Positions 8,731-18,461 are shown, counted from the stretch's first letter. The stretch: 64,000 nt of DNA from Brooklawnia sp963780175 (GCA_963780175.1 CAWAAT010000008.1:42023-106022); one strand, 5' to 3'. Notes: generated by a model not told the origin, from the sequence alone. Numbers and translations: made by a program.

Positions 8731-9450
8731 TCAGTCCTGCGGTTCGAAGCGGACGCTGAGCTGCCCGTCGTCGTTGCTGACCCAGGTGACCCGCCCCGCC
8801 CCGACGACCTTGGTGCGTCCGGACGCGACATCGATCACCAGGGCGGTGTCCTCGTCGATGGCTGCCACGGAGCGCATCGGGCCGACCTGCAGGACGGCCA
8901 GGGCGCGTCCGACCAGGTACTGGGCGTCGGCGTGCGTCTCGATGCTGGGGCCAATGAGAGCCAGCCCCTCGCGGATGTCGAGTTCGGTGCTGCCCTCGCC
9001 GGCGATCTCGGGGGCGATGCGACGTCCGGCGTGCTGCCAGCCACCGGCGATGGCATGTCGGCTGACGATCATCGCCCCCGCCGACCAGCCGAGGTACGGC
9101 ACGCCGCGGCGAACCAGCGTCGAGATCATCTCGCGCCAACCCGTCAGCGCCTCAAGGTATCCCGGTGTCCAGCCGCCGGCGACCACCAGCCCGGCCAACT
9201 GTTCCGGCTCGGCCGGCCACGCGATCGGGCCCTCGTCCTCGTCGGTCAGCCAGATGGGTTCAATCAGCGCCTCGGGGAACACCGCGGTGATCGGGTCAGC
9301 ATAGGTGTCCAGGAAGGGCGCGGCCTCGGCGTCGGAGCCGAGCAGGGCGATGGCGATCCGGTTGCCCCGCTCACGGGCGGCCGCCACGAACTCCTCCACC
9401 ACGGGCGCGACGGCCTGCGAGGGACCGCCGCCAATCAGGAACAGGGTCAT
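8731..9450 (-). CDS. Peptidase E-like (S51, type 1 glutamine amidotransferase fold)
   Basis: This 239-residue protein has the nucleophile elbow 'GWSAGA' with Ser123, as in S51 dipeptidase E and cyanophycinase, in place of the Cys of glutamine amidotransferases. 'LFLIGGGP' opens the fold and 'LVVAGGWTPGYLEAL' precedes the nucleophile by ~25 residues. Members release Asp-containing dipeptides or act on cyanophycin; there is no cyanophycin synthetase here, so a general aspartyl-dipeptidase-like role is likelier. The ATG at 9450 has TAGTCT 6 nt upstream. Confidence 0.8.
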   Translation of the reverse strand: MTLFLIGGGPSQAVAPVVEEFVAAARERGNRIAIALLGSDAEAAPFLDTYADPITAVFPEALIEPIWLTDEDEGPIAWPAEPEQLAGLVVAGGWTPGYLEALTGWREMISTLVRRGVPYLGWSAGAMIVSRHAIAGGWQHAGRRIAPEIAGEGSTELDIREGLALIGPSIETHADAQYLVGRALAVLQVGPMRSVAAIDEDTALVIDVASGRTKVVGAGRVTWVSNDDGQLSVRFEPQD

Positions 9451-9456
9451 GGCCCA

Positions 9457-9462
9457 AGACTA
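9457..9462 (-). promoter_or_regulatory. Leaderless-type -10 box (TAGTCT)
   Basis: On the minus strand TAGTCT precedes the peptidase ATG (9450) by 6 nt, and no ribosome site is present between them. Confidence 0.55.
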
Positions 9463-9563
9463 TCCGCGTCGGCCAGGGGGCAGGCCGGTTCGTCGCGCTC
9501 CCGGTTTGAGGCTCAGCCCAGTTATCCGCGTGAGGCTTGGTCTGTCCGGTACCGCCGGGAAAT

Positions 9564-9639
9564 CGGGAATATGGCACGCCAGCTGGTTCATCCGGAGGGT
9601 TTGGTGCCGTAAAACACGATCTGACGTGCCGTATTCCCG
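9564..9639. repeat. Spaced inverted repeat, 15-bp arms
   Basis: Arms at 9564-9578 and 9625-9639 are complementary in 14 of 15 bases (CGGGAATATGGCACG against CGTGCCGTATTCCCG) with a 46-bp centre. It lies between the end of the phosphatase gene and the peptidase promoter. It could be a transcript hairpin or a pair of protein-binding sites; no poly-T follows. Confidence 0.45.
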
Positions 9640-9653
9640 TTCTTCGCCGGAAT

Positions 9654-10121
9654 CTACTGGGCCAGCAGGCGGGCGCGGGCGATGATGCCGGGCATGGCCG
9701 CCTCGATCGCGGCCAGGGTCGCCTCGAAATCACTCAGCGACCCGAACCACGGGTCGTCGATGCCGCTGCCGCGGGGGGCGCCGGGGTCGAAGTCGGTCAC
9801 CAGGTGCAGCTTCGACGTGTCGGTGGCGAGGGGACGCAGCTGCGTCAGGTGTGACGGCTCGAAGGCCAGCACGATCGCGGATTGGGCGATCAGTTGGGGT
9901 GTGGCCTGCTTGGCCCGGTGCTCACCGGACGGGTACCCGTGCGCAGTCAGGACGTGGGCCGCCCGCGGGTCCATGGGGTTGCCCCGCTCCCAGTCGCTGA
10001 CGCCTGCCGAGTCGACGCTCAGTTCGAGCCCGGCCCGCTCGGCCCAGGTGATGGCCACCCGCTCGCCCATCGGCGAGCGGCAGATGTTGCCCAGGCACAC
10101 GAAGGTGATCAGTCCCGCCAT
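9654..10121 (-). CDS. Low-molecular-weight protein-tyrosine phosphatase
   Basis: The 155-residue protein is of classic family length. C9-LGNIC-R15-SP is the CX5R P-loop, and 'DDPWFG' near residue 128 carries the general-acid Asp in the DPWY-type loop of PtpA enzymes. Compared with the other phosphatase at 2577 it is closer to the canonical eukaryote-like group. It presumably removes phosphate from protein tyrosine; the partner kinase is not here. Expression is probably leaderless from a TAGGCT 7 nt before the ATG. It is divergent from argF. Confidence 0.92.
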   Translation of the reverse strand: MAGLITFVCLGNICRSPMGERVAITWAERAGLELSVDSAGVSDWERGNPMDPRAAHVLTAHGYPSGEHRAKQATPQLIAQSAIVLAFEPSHLTQLRPLATDTSKLHLVTDFDPGAPRGSGIDDPWFGSLSDFEATLAAIEAAMPGIIARARLLAQ

Positions 10122-10128
10122 GGGGCCC

Positions 10129-10134
10129 AGCCTA
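10129..10134 (-). promoter_or_regulatory. Leaderless-type -10 box (TAGGCT)
   Basis: TAGGCT on the minus strand ends 7 nt before the ATG at 10121, with only GGGCCCC between. Confidence 0.58.
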
Positions 10135-10182
10135 CCCAGCCCCCACGGCGCGCCCGGGACTGTCGTCCCCAGTCCGGGCCAT

Positions 10183-10188
10183 TAGACT
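10183..10188 (+). promoter_or_regulatory. Leaderless-type -10 box (TAGACT) of argF
   Basis: TAGACT ends 6 nt before the argF ATG at 10195. The phosphatase and argF promoters are back to back within 65 bp. Confidence 0.58.
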
Positions 10189-10194
10189 CCCTGC

Positions 10195-11193
10195 ATGCCG
10201 GACTTGCTTGGACGCAGCTTCCTGAAGGAACTCGACTTCACCCGCGACGAGTGGGCGCACCTGCTCGAACTCTCGGCCGACCTCAAGGCCGCCAAACGCG
10301 AGCGCCGCGAGCAACCCAGGCTGGTCGGACGCAACATCGCGCTGATCTTCGAGAAGTCCTCGACCCGCACCCGGTGCGCGTTCGAGGTGGCCGCCCACGA
10401 TCAGGGTGCGCACTGCACCTACCTCGACCCGTCCGGTTCGCAGCTCGGCCACAAGGAGTCGGTGGCCGACACAGCCCGGGTGCTCGGACGGATGTACGAC
10501 GGCATCGAGTACCGCGGTTTCGAGCAGCAGCGCGTGGAAGACCTGGCCGCGCACGCCGGCGTGCCGGTCTGGAACGGGCTGACCAACGAGTGGCACCCCA
10601 CCCAGATGCTGGCCGACCAGCTGACGATCACCGAGCACCTCGGACGCCCACTCGACCAGGTCTCGATCGCCTATCTCGGGGACGCCCGCTACAACGTCGG
10701 CAACTCCATCCTGGTCAGCAGCGCGCTCATGGGCATGGACGTTCGGATCGTCGCGCCCGCCGAGTTCCAGAGCCCGGCCGAGGTCGCCGAGCAGGCCCGT
10801 CGACTGGCAGCCGACTCCGGCGCCCGCGTCACCATCACCGATGACGTCGACGCCGGGGTCGCCGGCGCCGACATCATCTACACCGACGTCTGGGTGTCGA
10901 TGGGTGAGCCGAAGGATGTCTGGACCTCCCGGATCGCGGCCCTGCGCGACTACCAGGTGAACGCGAAGCTGTTGGCCCGCACCGGCAACCCACAGGTGCG
11001 GGTGATGCACTGTCTGCCGGCCTTCCACGACCTGGGCACTACGGTCGGACGCCAAGTCTTCGAGGCCACCGGCATGGACGCCCTCGAGATCACCGACGAC
11101 GTTTTCGAGGCCAACGCACAGGTGATCTTCGACGAGGCCGAGAACCGGATGCACACCATCAAGGCGGTGATGGTCGCCACCCTCGGCGACTGA
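10195..11193 (+). CDS. argF: Ornithine carbamoyltransferase
   Basis: The 332-residue enzyme joins ornithine and carbamoyl phosphate to citrulline. Carbamoyl-phosphate contacts are STRTR at residues 56-60 and 'HPTQMLAD' near 138; ornithine binding and catalysis use 'HCLPAFHD' near residue 272. The length and the 'NEWHPTQ' variant match the long ArgI/ArcB-type subgroup, so either biosynthetic or catabolic use is possible. No arcA or arcC is adjacent and argG is 18 kb away, which favours biosynthesis. The alanine racemase gene follows after 20 bp. Confidence 0.95.
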   Translation: MPDLLGRSFLKELDFTRDEWAHLLELSADLKAAKRERREQPRLVGRNIALIFEKSSTRTRCAFEVAAHDQGAHCTYLDPSGSQLGHKESVADTARVLGRMYDGIEYRGFEQQRVEDLAAHAGVPVWNGLTNEWHPTQMLADQLTITEHLGRPLDQVSIAYLGDARYNVGNSILVSSALMGMDVRIVAPAEFQSPAEVAEQARRLAADSGARVTITDDVDAGVAGADIIYTDVWVSMGEPKDVWTSRIAALRDYQVNAKLLARTGNPQVRVMHCLPAFHDLGTTVGRQVFEATGMDALEITDDVFEANAQVIFDEAENRMHTIKAVMVATLGD

Positions 11194-11213
11194 CCGGTGC
11201 CAAGATTGACGCC

Positions 11214-12368
11214 ATGCTCTACGCCACGCACGTCGAGGTAGATCTGGGCGCCATCGCACACAACGTGCGGCAGGTGCGCGCCCTCGCGCCCGGCGCCCAG
11301 GTGTTGGTGGCGGTGAAGGCCCAGGCCTACGGGCACGGTGCGATCGCGGTGGCCAGGCTGCTGGCCGACCAGAGTCTGGCGGACGCGTTCGGGGTGGCCA
11401 CCACCCCCGAGGGCATCGAACTGCGGCAGGCCGGCATCGAACTGCCCATCCTCAAGTTCGCCCCCAGTTTTCCCGAGGAACTCGACGCGGCCATCGCAGC
11501 CGACATCGCGCTCACCGTGGTGGACGCCGACACCATCGACGCCGCAGCTCGAGCCGCCGGCAAGGCAGGACGCGCGTCCCACCCGGTGCACCTGGCCATC
11601 GACACCGGCATGCGGCGGATCGGCTGCGAGCCTGAGGACGCCGTCGAACTGGCGATGCGGGTCGCCGGCGATCCCGGGCTTGAGCTGGCCGGCATCTTCA
11701 CCCACCTGCCGATCAGCGACAGCCCGGCCGGGGATGAGTACACCGCCGCCCAACTCGCCAGGTTCGCCGCCGTCGTCCAGCAGGTGCAGGACGCCCGCTC
11801 AGCCTCCCGACTGGCGCCCGTGTCGCTGGTGCATGCCGCCAACTCGGGCGCGCTGCTGGGCCACAACCTGGGCGGGGCCACCATGGTGCGTCCCGGGATC
11901 ATGGCCTACGGCTACTACCCGGACGCGCACGCCACCCCGCGTCCGGTCGAGTTGCGTCAGGCCATCACCTGGAGGTCACGAGTCAGCTTCGTCAAGGTCG
12001 TGCCCGCGGGACAGACCGTCGGTTACGGGCGGACGTGGACGGCCCCAGTCGACACGTGGATCGCGACCGTGCCGGTGGGTTACGCGGACGGCTACTCCAG
12101 GCTCAACTCGAACCGGGGACGCATGCTCGTCGGCGGACGCAGCCGCCCGGTTGCAGGTCGGGTGTGCATGGACCAGACGATGCTCGACCTGGGACCGGTG
12201 GTGGCGGGCGCGTCCGCCCCCGCGGCGGTGGGGGATGAGGTCGTGATCCTCGGGGCGCAGGGTGAGGAGTTCATCGGCACCGATGAGGTTGCCGACCTGA
12301 TGGGCACGATCAACTACGAGGTGACCTGCCTGATCTCGGCGCGGGTCGAGCGGGTGTACCGGGACTGA
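11214..12368 (+). CDS. alr: Alanine racemase
   Basis: This 384-residue PLP enzyme supplies D-alanine for peptidoglycan. The PLP-binding lysine is K35 in 'AVKAQAYGHG', and the second catalytic base is the Tyr in 'TVGYGRTW' (about residue 268). 'GRVCMDQT' near residue 319 is the C-terminal substrate-site motif. The protein has the usual N-terminal TIM barrel and C-terminal beta domain and normal length. It follows argF by 20 bp and may be co-transcribed, although an AAGATT box 6 nt before its ATG could give its own leaderless start. Confidence 0.95.
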   Translation: MLYATHVEVDLGAIAHNVRQVRALAPGAQVLVAVKAQAYGHGAIAVARLLADQSLADAFGVATTPEGIELRQAGIELPILKFAPSFPEELDAAIAADIALTVVDADTIDAAARAAGKAGRASHPVHLAIDTGMRRIGCEPEDAVELAMRVAGDPGLELAGIFTHLPISDSPAGDEYTAAQLARFAAVVQQVQDARSASRLAPVSLVHAANSGALLGHNLGGATMVRPGIMAYGYYPDAHATPRPVELRQAITWRSRVSFVKVVPAGQTVGYGRTWTAPVDTWIATVPVGYADGYSRLNSNRGRMLVGGRSRPVAGRVCMDQTMLDLGPVVAGASAPAAVGDEVVILGAQGEEFIGTDEVADLMGTINYEVTCLISARVERVYRD

Positions 12369-12393
12369 GCACTCGGGTCAGGGCCGTCGGTGG

Positions 12394-13092
12394 TCACTGG
12401 CCGTCGGCCGGACGAGGGACAGGGCGGCGGCTGATGAACTGCTCGCGCGAGTAGCGTCCGACGGCCACGGTGTTCCAGCTGTCGGTGACGGCCCCGATGC
12501 CACCGCCGATCACCGGGATGCGCTTGGCCAGGAAGCTGGCAGCCTGCTTGCCGCCGAGCGAGCTGAGCAGTGCCGTCGTCACCCGCTGGGCGATGGCCTG
12601 CTCGAGTTGGCGGTCGATGCCAGGGGCGGTCGCCATCACCAGCGGGCTGCCGGGCAGGTCGCCGCTGGCCACCAGGTCGTCGACGATCCGCTTGCCGAGC
12701 AAGGTCGTCAACACGGCGTGGCGGACGCGGGAGTCGTCCAGGTCGTAGCCCCTCAGGTGGGCGATCGCGGCCACCATCCGGCTCTGCAGCAGCGCGACAC
12801 CGGCAAGGTTGGCGGGCCCCCCGACCAGCAGCGTGACGAACCCGCCCAGGTTGGTGACGAAACCCTGCGTCCCACACAGTGCCGCGTGGGTGTAGATGAT
12901 CGAGTCGATGGCCTCCTCGGCCGACCCCTTGCGCTCCAGGTGGCGTCCCGCCGTCACGCGCGCCCCGGGCAGCTGGTCGGTGCCGTCAATCGCGAAATCG
13001 ACAATGTAGCGCAGGACGCGTCCGGCCGTGCCTGGTGCGCTGAGCGGGGCTGCGGCGATGATCGACTTGCCGATGTCATCGTTGTCGGGCAT
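12394..13092 (-). CDS. EcsC family protein
   Basis: The 232-residue protein has the EcsC-type pattern: an N-terminal helix pair with 'AEEAIDSIIYTHAAL', Gly-rich 'VTNLGGFVTLLVGGPANLAGV', and C-terminal 'RIPVIGGGIGAVTDSW'. The Gly-rich segments look membrane-associated but are not full transmembrane helices. EcsC is an accessory of some ABC systems, but stand-alone copies such as this one have no assigned role. The ATG at 13092 has AGGAG 6 nt upstream, better than the upstream in-frame codon at 13158. It is convergent with alr. Confidence 0.78.
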   Translation of the reverse strand: MPDNDDIGKSIIAAAPLSAPGTAGRVLRYIVDFAIDGTDQLPGARVTAGRHLERKGSAEEAIDSIIYTHAALCGTQGFVTNLGGFVTLLVGGPANLAGVALLQSRMVAAIAHLRGYDLDDSRVRHAVLTTLLGKRIVDDLVASGDLPGSPLVMATAPGIDRQLEQAIAQRVTTALLSSLGGKQAASFLAKRIPVIGGGIGAVTDSWNTVAVGRYSREQFISRRPVPRPADGQ

Positions 13093-13296
13093 GCGGGCTC
13101 CTGGAGTGAGGCGATGAGTCCACGCTAGTGCGACAATGCGCCGAACAACGACGATCACGGCCCGGATTTCGCCCTGAGGTGGACGGTGGGAGAGTCGGCA
13201 CGATCATGGACGCAACGGCCCGCAATGCGGAATGGTCCCCAAGAACCCCGCCCAGCCGCGACGATGGGGACGACACAGTGTGAGGAAGGAATCCCC

Positions 13297-14584
13297 ATGA
13301 CGCAGTTCGCGCGACTCGAGCTGGACGGCAAAACCTACGAGCTCCCGATCCTGGTGGGCACCGAGGGTGAGCGCGCCATCGACATCAGCAGGCTGCGATC
13401 CGACACCGGATATATCACTCTCGATGACGGCTACGTGAACACCGGTTCGTGCAGTTCAGCAATCACGTTCATCGACGGCGACGAGGGTATCCTGCGCTAT
13501 CGCGGCATCCCCATCGAGGTGCTCGCTGAGCGCAGCAGCTTCGTCGAGACGTCCTACCTGCTGATCTTCGGGCACCTGCCGACCAAGGAGGAACGCGAGC
13601 AGTTCACCGAACAGCTCACCGCGTCCTCGGCGCTGCACGAGTCGATGATGAAGCACTTCGAAGCGTTCCCCACCAACTCCCACCCGATGGCGATCATGTC
13701 GGCAATGATCAACGCGCTGTCGACCCACGAGCGTCCCAAGATCGATATCGGGGACGATGCCACCCTTCAGCAGTACGCCGCCAAGTTGATCAGCAAGGTC
13801 CGCACGATCGCGGCGGCCTCGTACAAGTCGAGCGTCGGAGAACCGATCATCTACCCCCGGCACGACCTGAAGTACGTCGACAACTTCCTGCACATGATGT
13901 TCTCGATGCCCTACCGGCGTTACGAGGCGTCCCCCGAGGTCAGCCACGCCCTCAACATGTTCCTGGTGCTGCACGCCGACCACGAGCAGAACTGCTCCAC
14001 GTCGACCGTGCGCATGGTGGCCTCCGGTGAGGCGAACCTGTACGCGTCCTGCTCGGCCGGAGTGGTGGCGCTGTGGGGGGCCAAGCACGGTGGTGCGAAC
14101 GTCGAGGTGGTGCAGATGCTCCAGCGGATGCGCCGCGAGGGGCTGAGCGCCAAGGAGTTCCTGGACGAGGTCAAGGACAAGACGCAACGGCCGTCGGCTG
14201 ATGGGATTCGGGCACCGGGTCTACAAGAACTTCGACCCGCGCGCGAAGATCCTGCGGGACGCCGCCGACCGGCTGCTGGGCTCGATGAAGATTCAGGACC
14301 CGCTGCTCGGCCTGGCCCAGGATCTGGCCGAGGTCGCTCTGACCGACGACTACTTCGTGGAGCGCAAGCTCTACCCGAACGTCGACTTCTACTCCGGCAT
14401 CATCCTGCGGGCCATCGGCATTCCGCTGAACATGTACACCGTGATGTTCGCGATGGGCCGGATGCCCGGCTGGATCGCCAACTGGAAAGAGTTGCACGAC
14501 ACCCCTGGGCAGAAGATCTACCGACCCCGTCAGCTCTACGTGGGCAACCCCTTGACCGAGTGGGTGCCGCGGCATACGCGCTGA
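13297..14584 (+). CDS. gltA: Citrate synthase (frameshifted near 14190)
   Basis: This type II citrate synthase condenses acetyl-CoA and oxaloacetate. The first frame (ATG 13297, GAGGAAGGAA upstream) runs through 'NCSTSTVRMV', 'WGAKHGGAN' (catalytic His) and 'FLDEVKDK'. One extra base near 14190 shifts it, and the other frame continues with 'LMGFGHRVYKN' (second catalytic His) to the 'YRPRQLYVG' end, stopping at 14584. Joined, the protein is about 428 residues, normal for the family, with all catalytic residues retained. A cell of this type is unlikely to survive without it, so an assembly error is the preferred explanation. Confidence 0.92.
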
Positions 14585-14619
14585 TCAGACCCAACTGCAA
14601 CGCCGCGCCATCAGGCCGG

Positions 14620-14625
14620 TAGTGT
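14620..14625 (+). promoter_or_regulatory. Leaderless-type -10 box (TAGTGT)
   Basis: TAGTGT ends 7 nt before the GTG start (14633) of the acetate permease gene, with no ribosome site between. Confidence 0.55.
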
Positions 14626-14632
14626 CATCTTC

Positions 14633-15236
14633 GTGACTACCGAGCCTGGCGCCGCCGCCACGAGAACCCTCGCCCTCGCCGACCCCGGCCCGCTGGGCCT
14701 GGCCGCCTTCGCGCTGACAACCTTCGTGTTGTCGGTCTTCAACGCCGGACTTGTCGACGCCGAGGCCAAGCCCGTCGTCTTCGGGTTGGCGCTGTTCTAC
14801 GGCGGTCTGGTGCAGGTCTTCGCCGGGCTCGCCGAGTTCCTCAAGAAGAACACCTTCGGTGCGGTCGCCTTCTGCTCGTACGGCGCGTTCTGGATGTCGT
14901 TCTGGTACCTGTCGGTCAACCCGCAGTTCTTCCCCGCCGGCAGCGAGCACAAGCTCACCGGGGTGGGGATCTTCCTGCTCGGCTGGACGATCTTCACCGC
15001 CTACATGTGGGCGGTCACCTGGCGCATCAACGGCATCCTGCTGGCCACGTTCAGTGTGCTGCTGGTCACCTTCATCTTCCTCACCGCTGGAGACCTGACG
15101 GGCATGCACCACGCTCACGACCGTGGGCGGCTTCCTCGGCCTGGTGACCGCGTTCCTGGCCTGGTACGGCTCGCTGGCCGGTGTGATGAACAACACCACC
15201 GGCAAGGCCACGCTGCCCACCTGGCCGCGCAGCTGA
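14633..15236 (+). CDS. Acetate uptake transporter, GPR1/FUN34/YaaH (SatP) family (frameshifted)
   Basis: This roughly 200-residue membrane protein has six predicted helices. The family signature is visible as 'NPGPLGL'-like 'DPGPLGLAAFALTTF' at the start of helix 1, 'FYGGLVQVFAGL' in helix 2 and 'SYGAFWMSFW' in helix 3. The frame breaks near 15105; the other frame then gives the sixth helix 'TVGGFLGLVTAFLAWYG' and a hydrophilic end at 15236. It moves acetate (or succinate) with protons. Position just after citrate synthase and before aat is suggestive of acetate use through the TCA cycle, but no shared regulation is visible. Confidence 0.85.
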
Positions 15237-15285
15237 TCTCCTCCCCCGCATTGTCGGCGGCCGGTGAGAAACTGGTCGAATGGTG

Positions 15286-15990
15286 ATGCAGGTGTTCGGC
15301 CCGCCCGAGCAGTGGCCCGGGCAGGACCTGATCGCGTTCAGCGACGAGTTCGACCTGCCGATGACCCTGGGCGCCTACTGTTCGGGGGCGTTCCCGATGC
15401 CGCTGCCCGAGGCCGATTTCGATGCGGCTACCGGATGGTGGTCACCCATGCGCCGCGGGGTCCTCGAGCTGGACGACCTGCGCGTCACCCGTAGCCTGCT
15501 CAAGTCGGCGCGGCGCTACACCACCACCATCGACGAGGCCTTCGACGAGGTGCTCACCCGGTGCGCCGACCCGAGGCGTCCCGACGGCTGGATCGACGAG
15601 CAGATCCGGGGGGTGTTCACCGAGGCCCACCTCAGAGGTGTCGTCCACTCTGTCGAGACCTGGGACTCCGCCGGACGCCTGGTCGGCGGCCTGTACGGGG
15701 TGAGCCTGTTCGGGCTGTTCGCCGGCGAGTCGATGTTCCACGATCCGGCGTTGGGCCGCGACGCGTCCAAGGTGGCGCTGGCCAGGCTGGTCAACCAACT
15801 TCGGGCGCGTCCAGACGGCACCGCTCTGCTGGACGTGCAGTGGCAGACCCCCCACCTGGCCAGCCTGGGGGTCAGCGAGATCTCCCGGGACGACTACCTG
15901 ACGCGGCTGGCCGCCGCGCTGGACGCCCCGCAGACGCCCTGGCCGCACACCCGGCGTCCCGGCGACTGGCAGTTGGAGATCACGGCCTGA
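15286..15990 (+). CDS. aat: Leucyl/phenylalanyl-tRNA--protein transferase
   Basis: The 234-residue enzyme transfers Leu or Phe from charged tRNA to N-terminal Arg/Lys of proteins, marking them for ClpAP/ClpCS-type degradation (N-end rule). Family motifs are 'AYCSGAFPMP' near the N-terminus, 'WWSPMRRGVL', 'GWIDEQIRGVFTEAH', and the core 'GGLYGVSLFGLFAGESMFH'. 'LLDVQWQTPHLASLG' forms the C-terminal tRNA-peptide pocket. An ATG-GTG-ATG cluster at 15280-15288 leaves the start uncertain by two residues. It follows the permease by about 50 bp. Confidence 0.93.
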   Translation: MQVFGPPEQWPGQDLIAFSDEFDLPMTLGAYCSGAFPMPLPEADFDAATGWWSPMRRGVLELDDLRVTRSLLKSARRYTTTIDEAFDEVLTRCADPRRPDGWIDEQIRGVFTEAHLRGVVHSVETWDSAGRLVGGLYGVSLFGLFAGESMFHDPALGRDASKVALARLVNQLRARPDGTALLDVQWQTPHLASLGVSEISRDDYLTRLAAALDAPQTPWPHTRRPGDWQLEITA

Positions 15991-16063
15991 GTCGGTGGGC
16001 CCTCAGGGACGAGGCGCTGGCCGTAGGGTGTAGACATCTGTCGATTCGAGCGTCAGGAGCCCC

Positions 16064-17498
16064 ATGCCCATCAGCCTCGACGAACTCATCGCCGGGTATC
16101 CGGACGCCCGTCTCGGTGACCGCCCAAGAGGTCCGGGACGCCGCCGGCCAGACGCGGGTCCTGATCGTCCTGGACGACGACCCCACCGGCACCCAGTCGG
16201 TGGCCGACCTGCCGGTGCTGACCGACTGGAGTGTGGAATCGTTCGCGTGGGCGCTGGCCCAGCAGCGCCCCGCCGTCTACGTGATGACAAACTCCCGCAG
16301 CCTGGACGCCAACGATGCGGCGCAGCGCAACCGCGAGGTCGCCCGGGCGGCCTTCCAGGCTGCCGAGAGCGCCGGTGTCGAGGTCGACTTCGTGTCCCGA
16401 TCGGACTCGACCATGCGCGGGCACTTCCCGCTGGAACCCGACGTGCTGGCCGACTGCATCAGCGAGCGCGGCAAGGGCGAGGTTGACGGCATCGTCATCG
16501 TGCCCGCGTTCGGTGAGGCGGGACGCGTGACCGTCGCCGGGGTGCACTACGCGGGCAGTCTGGCGGCCGGTTTCACCCCGGTGGGCCAGACCGAGTTCGC
16601 CCGCGACGCGACCTTCGGGTACACCTCCTCGCGGCTCGCCGAGTGGGTCGAAGAGAAGACCGGCGGACGAGTCAAGGCCAGCGAGGTGATCGAGATCGGT
16701 CTGGCGCGGTTGCGCACCGACCTGTCGGCGGTCGTCGGCCAGTTGCGCGGCGCCCACAACCGCCAGCCGATCGTCTGCGACATCGTCGACGAGTCAGACC
16801 TGCGCCGACTCTCGCTCGCGTTGCAGGCCGCCGAGCAGCAGGGCAGCAGGTTTCTGTACCGGGTCGGGCCGCCGTTCGTGCGCGCCCGGATCGGCCAGGA
16901 CGTCCGCCCCCCGCTCGAACGCGACGAGATCGCCGCCATCCGGGCGGGTGGTTTCGCGGAGCACTCGGTGGGCGGGCTCGTCATGGTCGGCTCGCACGTC
17001 CAGCAGACGTCTCGGCAGCTCGAGGTGCTGCGCGCCCGCCGGCACCCCGCCGAACTCGAGATCGACGTGCCCACGGTGCTCGGTGAGGGTCGGGACGCCC
17101 ACCTCGGTGATCTGGTCGACCGCGCGCTGGCGTTGCTGCCCAGCGGAAACGTGGTCGTCCGCACCTCACGCTCCCTGGTGACGGGGCGCGACGCCGACGA
17201 CTCGCTGTCGCTGGCCCGGAAGGTCTCGGACGCCGTCGTCGAGGTCACCCAACGCGTGCTGGCCGGTTATCCGCCGCGGTTCGTGGTCGCCAAGGGAGGC
17301 ATCACCTCCAGCGACGTGGCGTGCCGGGGGCTGGGCATCACCAGGGCTTTCGCCCGCGGGCCGATGCTGCCCGGCATCGTCTCGCTGTGGGAGCCGATGG
17401 ACGGCCCGGCACGCGGCATCCCCTACGTGGTCTTCCCCGGCAATGTCGGCTCCGAGGACGCCCTGGCCGACGTCGTCGACAAGCTGTCACCGGAGTAG
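16064..17498 (+). CDS. Four-carbon acid sugar kinase family protein (DUF1537; frameshifted)
   Basis: ATG at 16064 (AGGAG 7 nt upstream) begins 'MPISLDELIAGYPDA'; the frame then breaks near 16107 and continues in another frame to 17498, giving about 477 residues. 'VLDDDPTGTQSV' is the N-terminal substrate/phosphate signature of the DUF1537 kinases, with 'SRSDSTMRGHFPLE' next. The C-terminal ATP domain has 'VVAKGGITSSDVA' and 'VVFPGNVGS'. The family phosphorylates four-carbon sugar acids such as threonate or erythronate before conversion to dihydroxyacetone phosphate. The usual partners (PdxA2-like dehydrogenase, aldolase) are absent, so its substrate is open. Confidence 0.85.
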
Positions 17499-17511
17499 AG
17501 GGGGCCTCAGC

Positions 17512-18376
17512 ATGCCTGAACTGCCGCAGGTGGAGGCGCTGCGGGCTTGGCTGGACCAGCGACTGGCCGGCCGGGTGATCGCTCGCATCCAGTTGGCCGA
17601 CTTCGCCGCCCTCAAGACCTTCCAACCGCCACTGGACGCGCTGATCGGGCTCGAGATCACTGACGTCGCCCGACACGGCAAGTTCCTGGACATCGACGCC
17701 CAGGGCCTGCACCTGGTCTTCCATCTCGCCAGGGCCGGTTGGCTGACGTGGCGTGACGTCCAGCCGGCCGCGCCCGCCCGCCCGGGCAAGGGGCCGCTCA
17801 GCCTTCGCGTGGTGCTGGACGACGGATCCGGTTTCGACCTGACCGAGGCCGGAACGCAACGCAGGTTGGCCATCCACGTGGTGGCCAACTCCGCCGACGT
17901 GTCCAGCGGTGGCGAGTCTGGGCCCCGACCCGCTGGCCGCGTCCTTCACCCGGGCGAGCCTCGACACGATTCTGGACGCCGCGGGCCGCGCCCAACTCAA
18001 GGGCGTGCTGCGCGACCAGCGGATCATCGCCGGCATCGGCAATGCCTACAGCGACGAGGTCCTGCACGCCGCGCGGATGAGCCCGTTCACCCCTGCCTCG
18101 TCGCTCGACGACCAGCGCCGCCAGGTGCTGTTCGACGCGCTCACCACGGTGTTGGGCGAGGCCCTGGCGCAGTGCCGGGGACTGCCACCCGAGGCGCTCA
18201 AGGACGACAAACGCAGCGCCATGAGGGTGCATGGCCGCACCGGTGAGGCCTGCCCGGTCTGCGGCGGCAGGGTTCATGAGGTGAGCTTCGCCGACTCGTC
18301 CCTGCAGTACTGCCCGCAGTGCCAGACCGGCGGCAAACCGCTCGCCGACCGTCGGATGAGCAAGCTGCTGCGGTGA
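17512..18376 (+). CDS. Fpg/Nei family DNA glycosylase (frameshifted)
   Basis: This base-excision repair enzyme starts 'MPELPQVEAL': Pro2 is the catalytic amine and Glu3 the general acid. Lys in 'HGKFLDI' matches the beta-clamp lysine. A frameshift near 17910 separates this half from the second, which holds the helix-two-turns-helix 'DQRIIAGIGNAYSDEV' and a C-terminal zinc finger 'CPVC...CPQC' ending 'RRMSKLLR'. Joined length is about 287 residues, as in Fpg/Nei. Sequence alone does not separate 8-oxoG (Fpg) from oxidised-pyrimidine (Nei) preference, though PELPQVE and the lack of a canonical PELPEVE lean to the Nei2-like side. AGAGGGGG precedes the ATG. Confidence 0.87.
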
Positions 18377-18448
18377 TCTCGCATGCTCGGGCAAGCTGCC
18401 GGGTGGAGTCTGGACGCTGGACGAGCGCCGGTCAGCGCCGGGCTCGGC

Positions 18449-18454
18449 TAGCCT
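18449..18454 (+). promoter_or_regulatory. Leaderless-type -10 box (TAGCCT) of pheA
   Basis: TAGCCT ends 7 nt before the pheA ATG at 18462, with GTCGCTC between. Confidence 0.55.
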
Positions 18455-18461
18455 GTCGCTC

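Noticed and set aside
14180..14200. Programmed frameshift in citrate synthase
   Set aside because: No slippery heptamer or downstream pseudoknot is evident and such regulation is unknown for gltA; an error of one base explains it.
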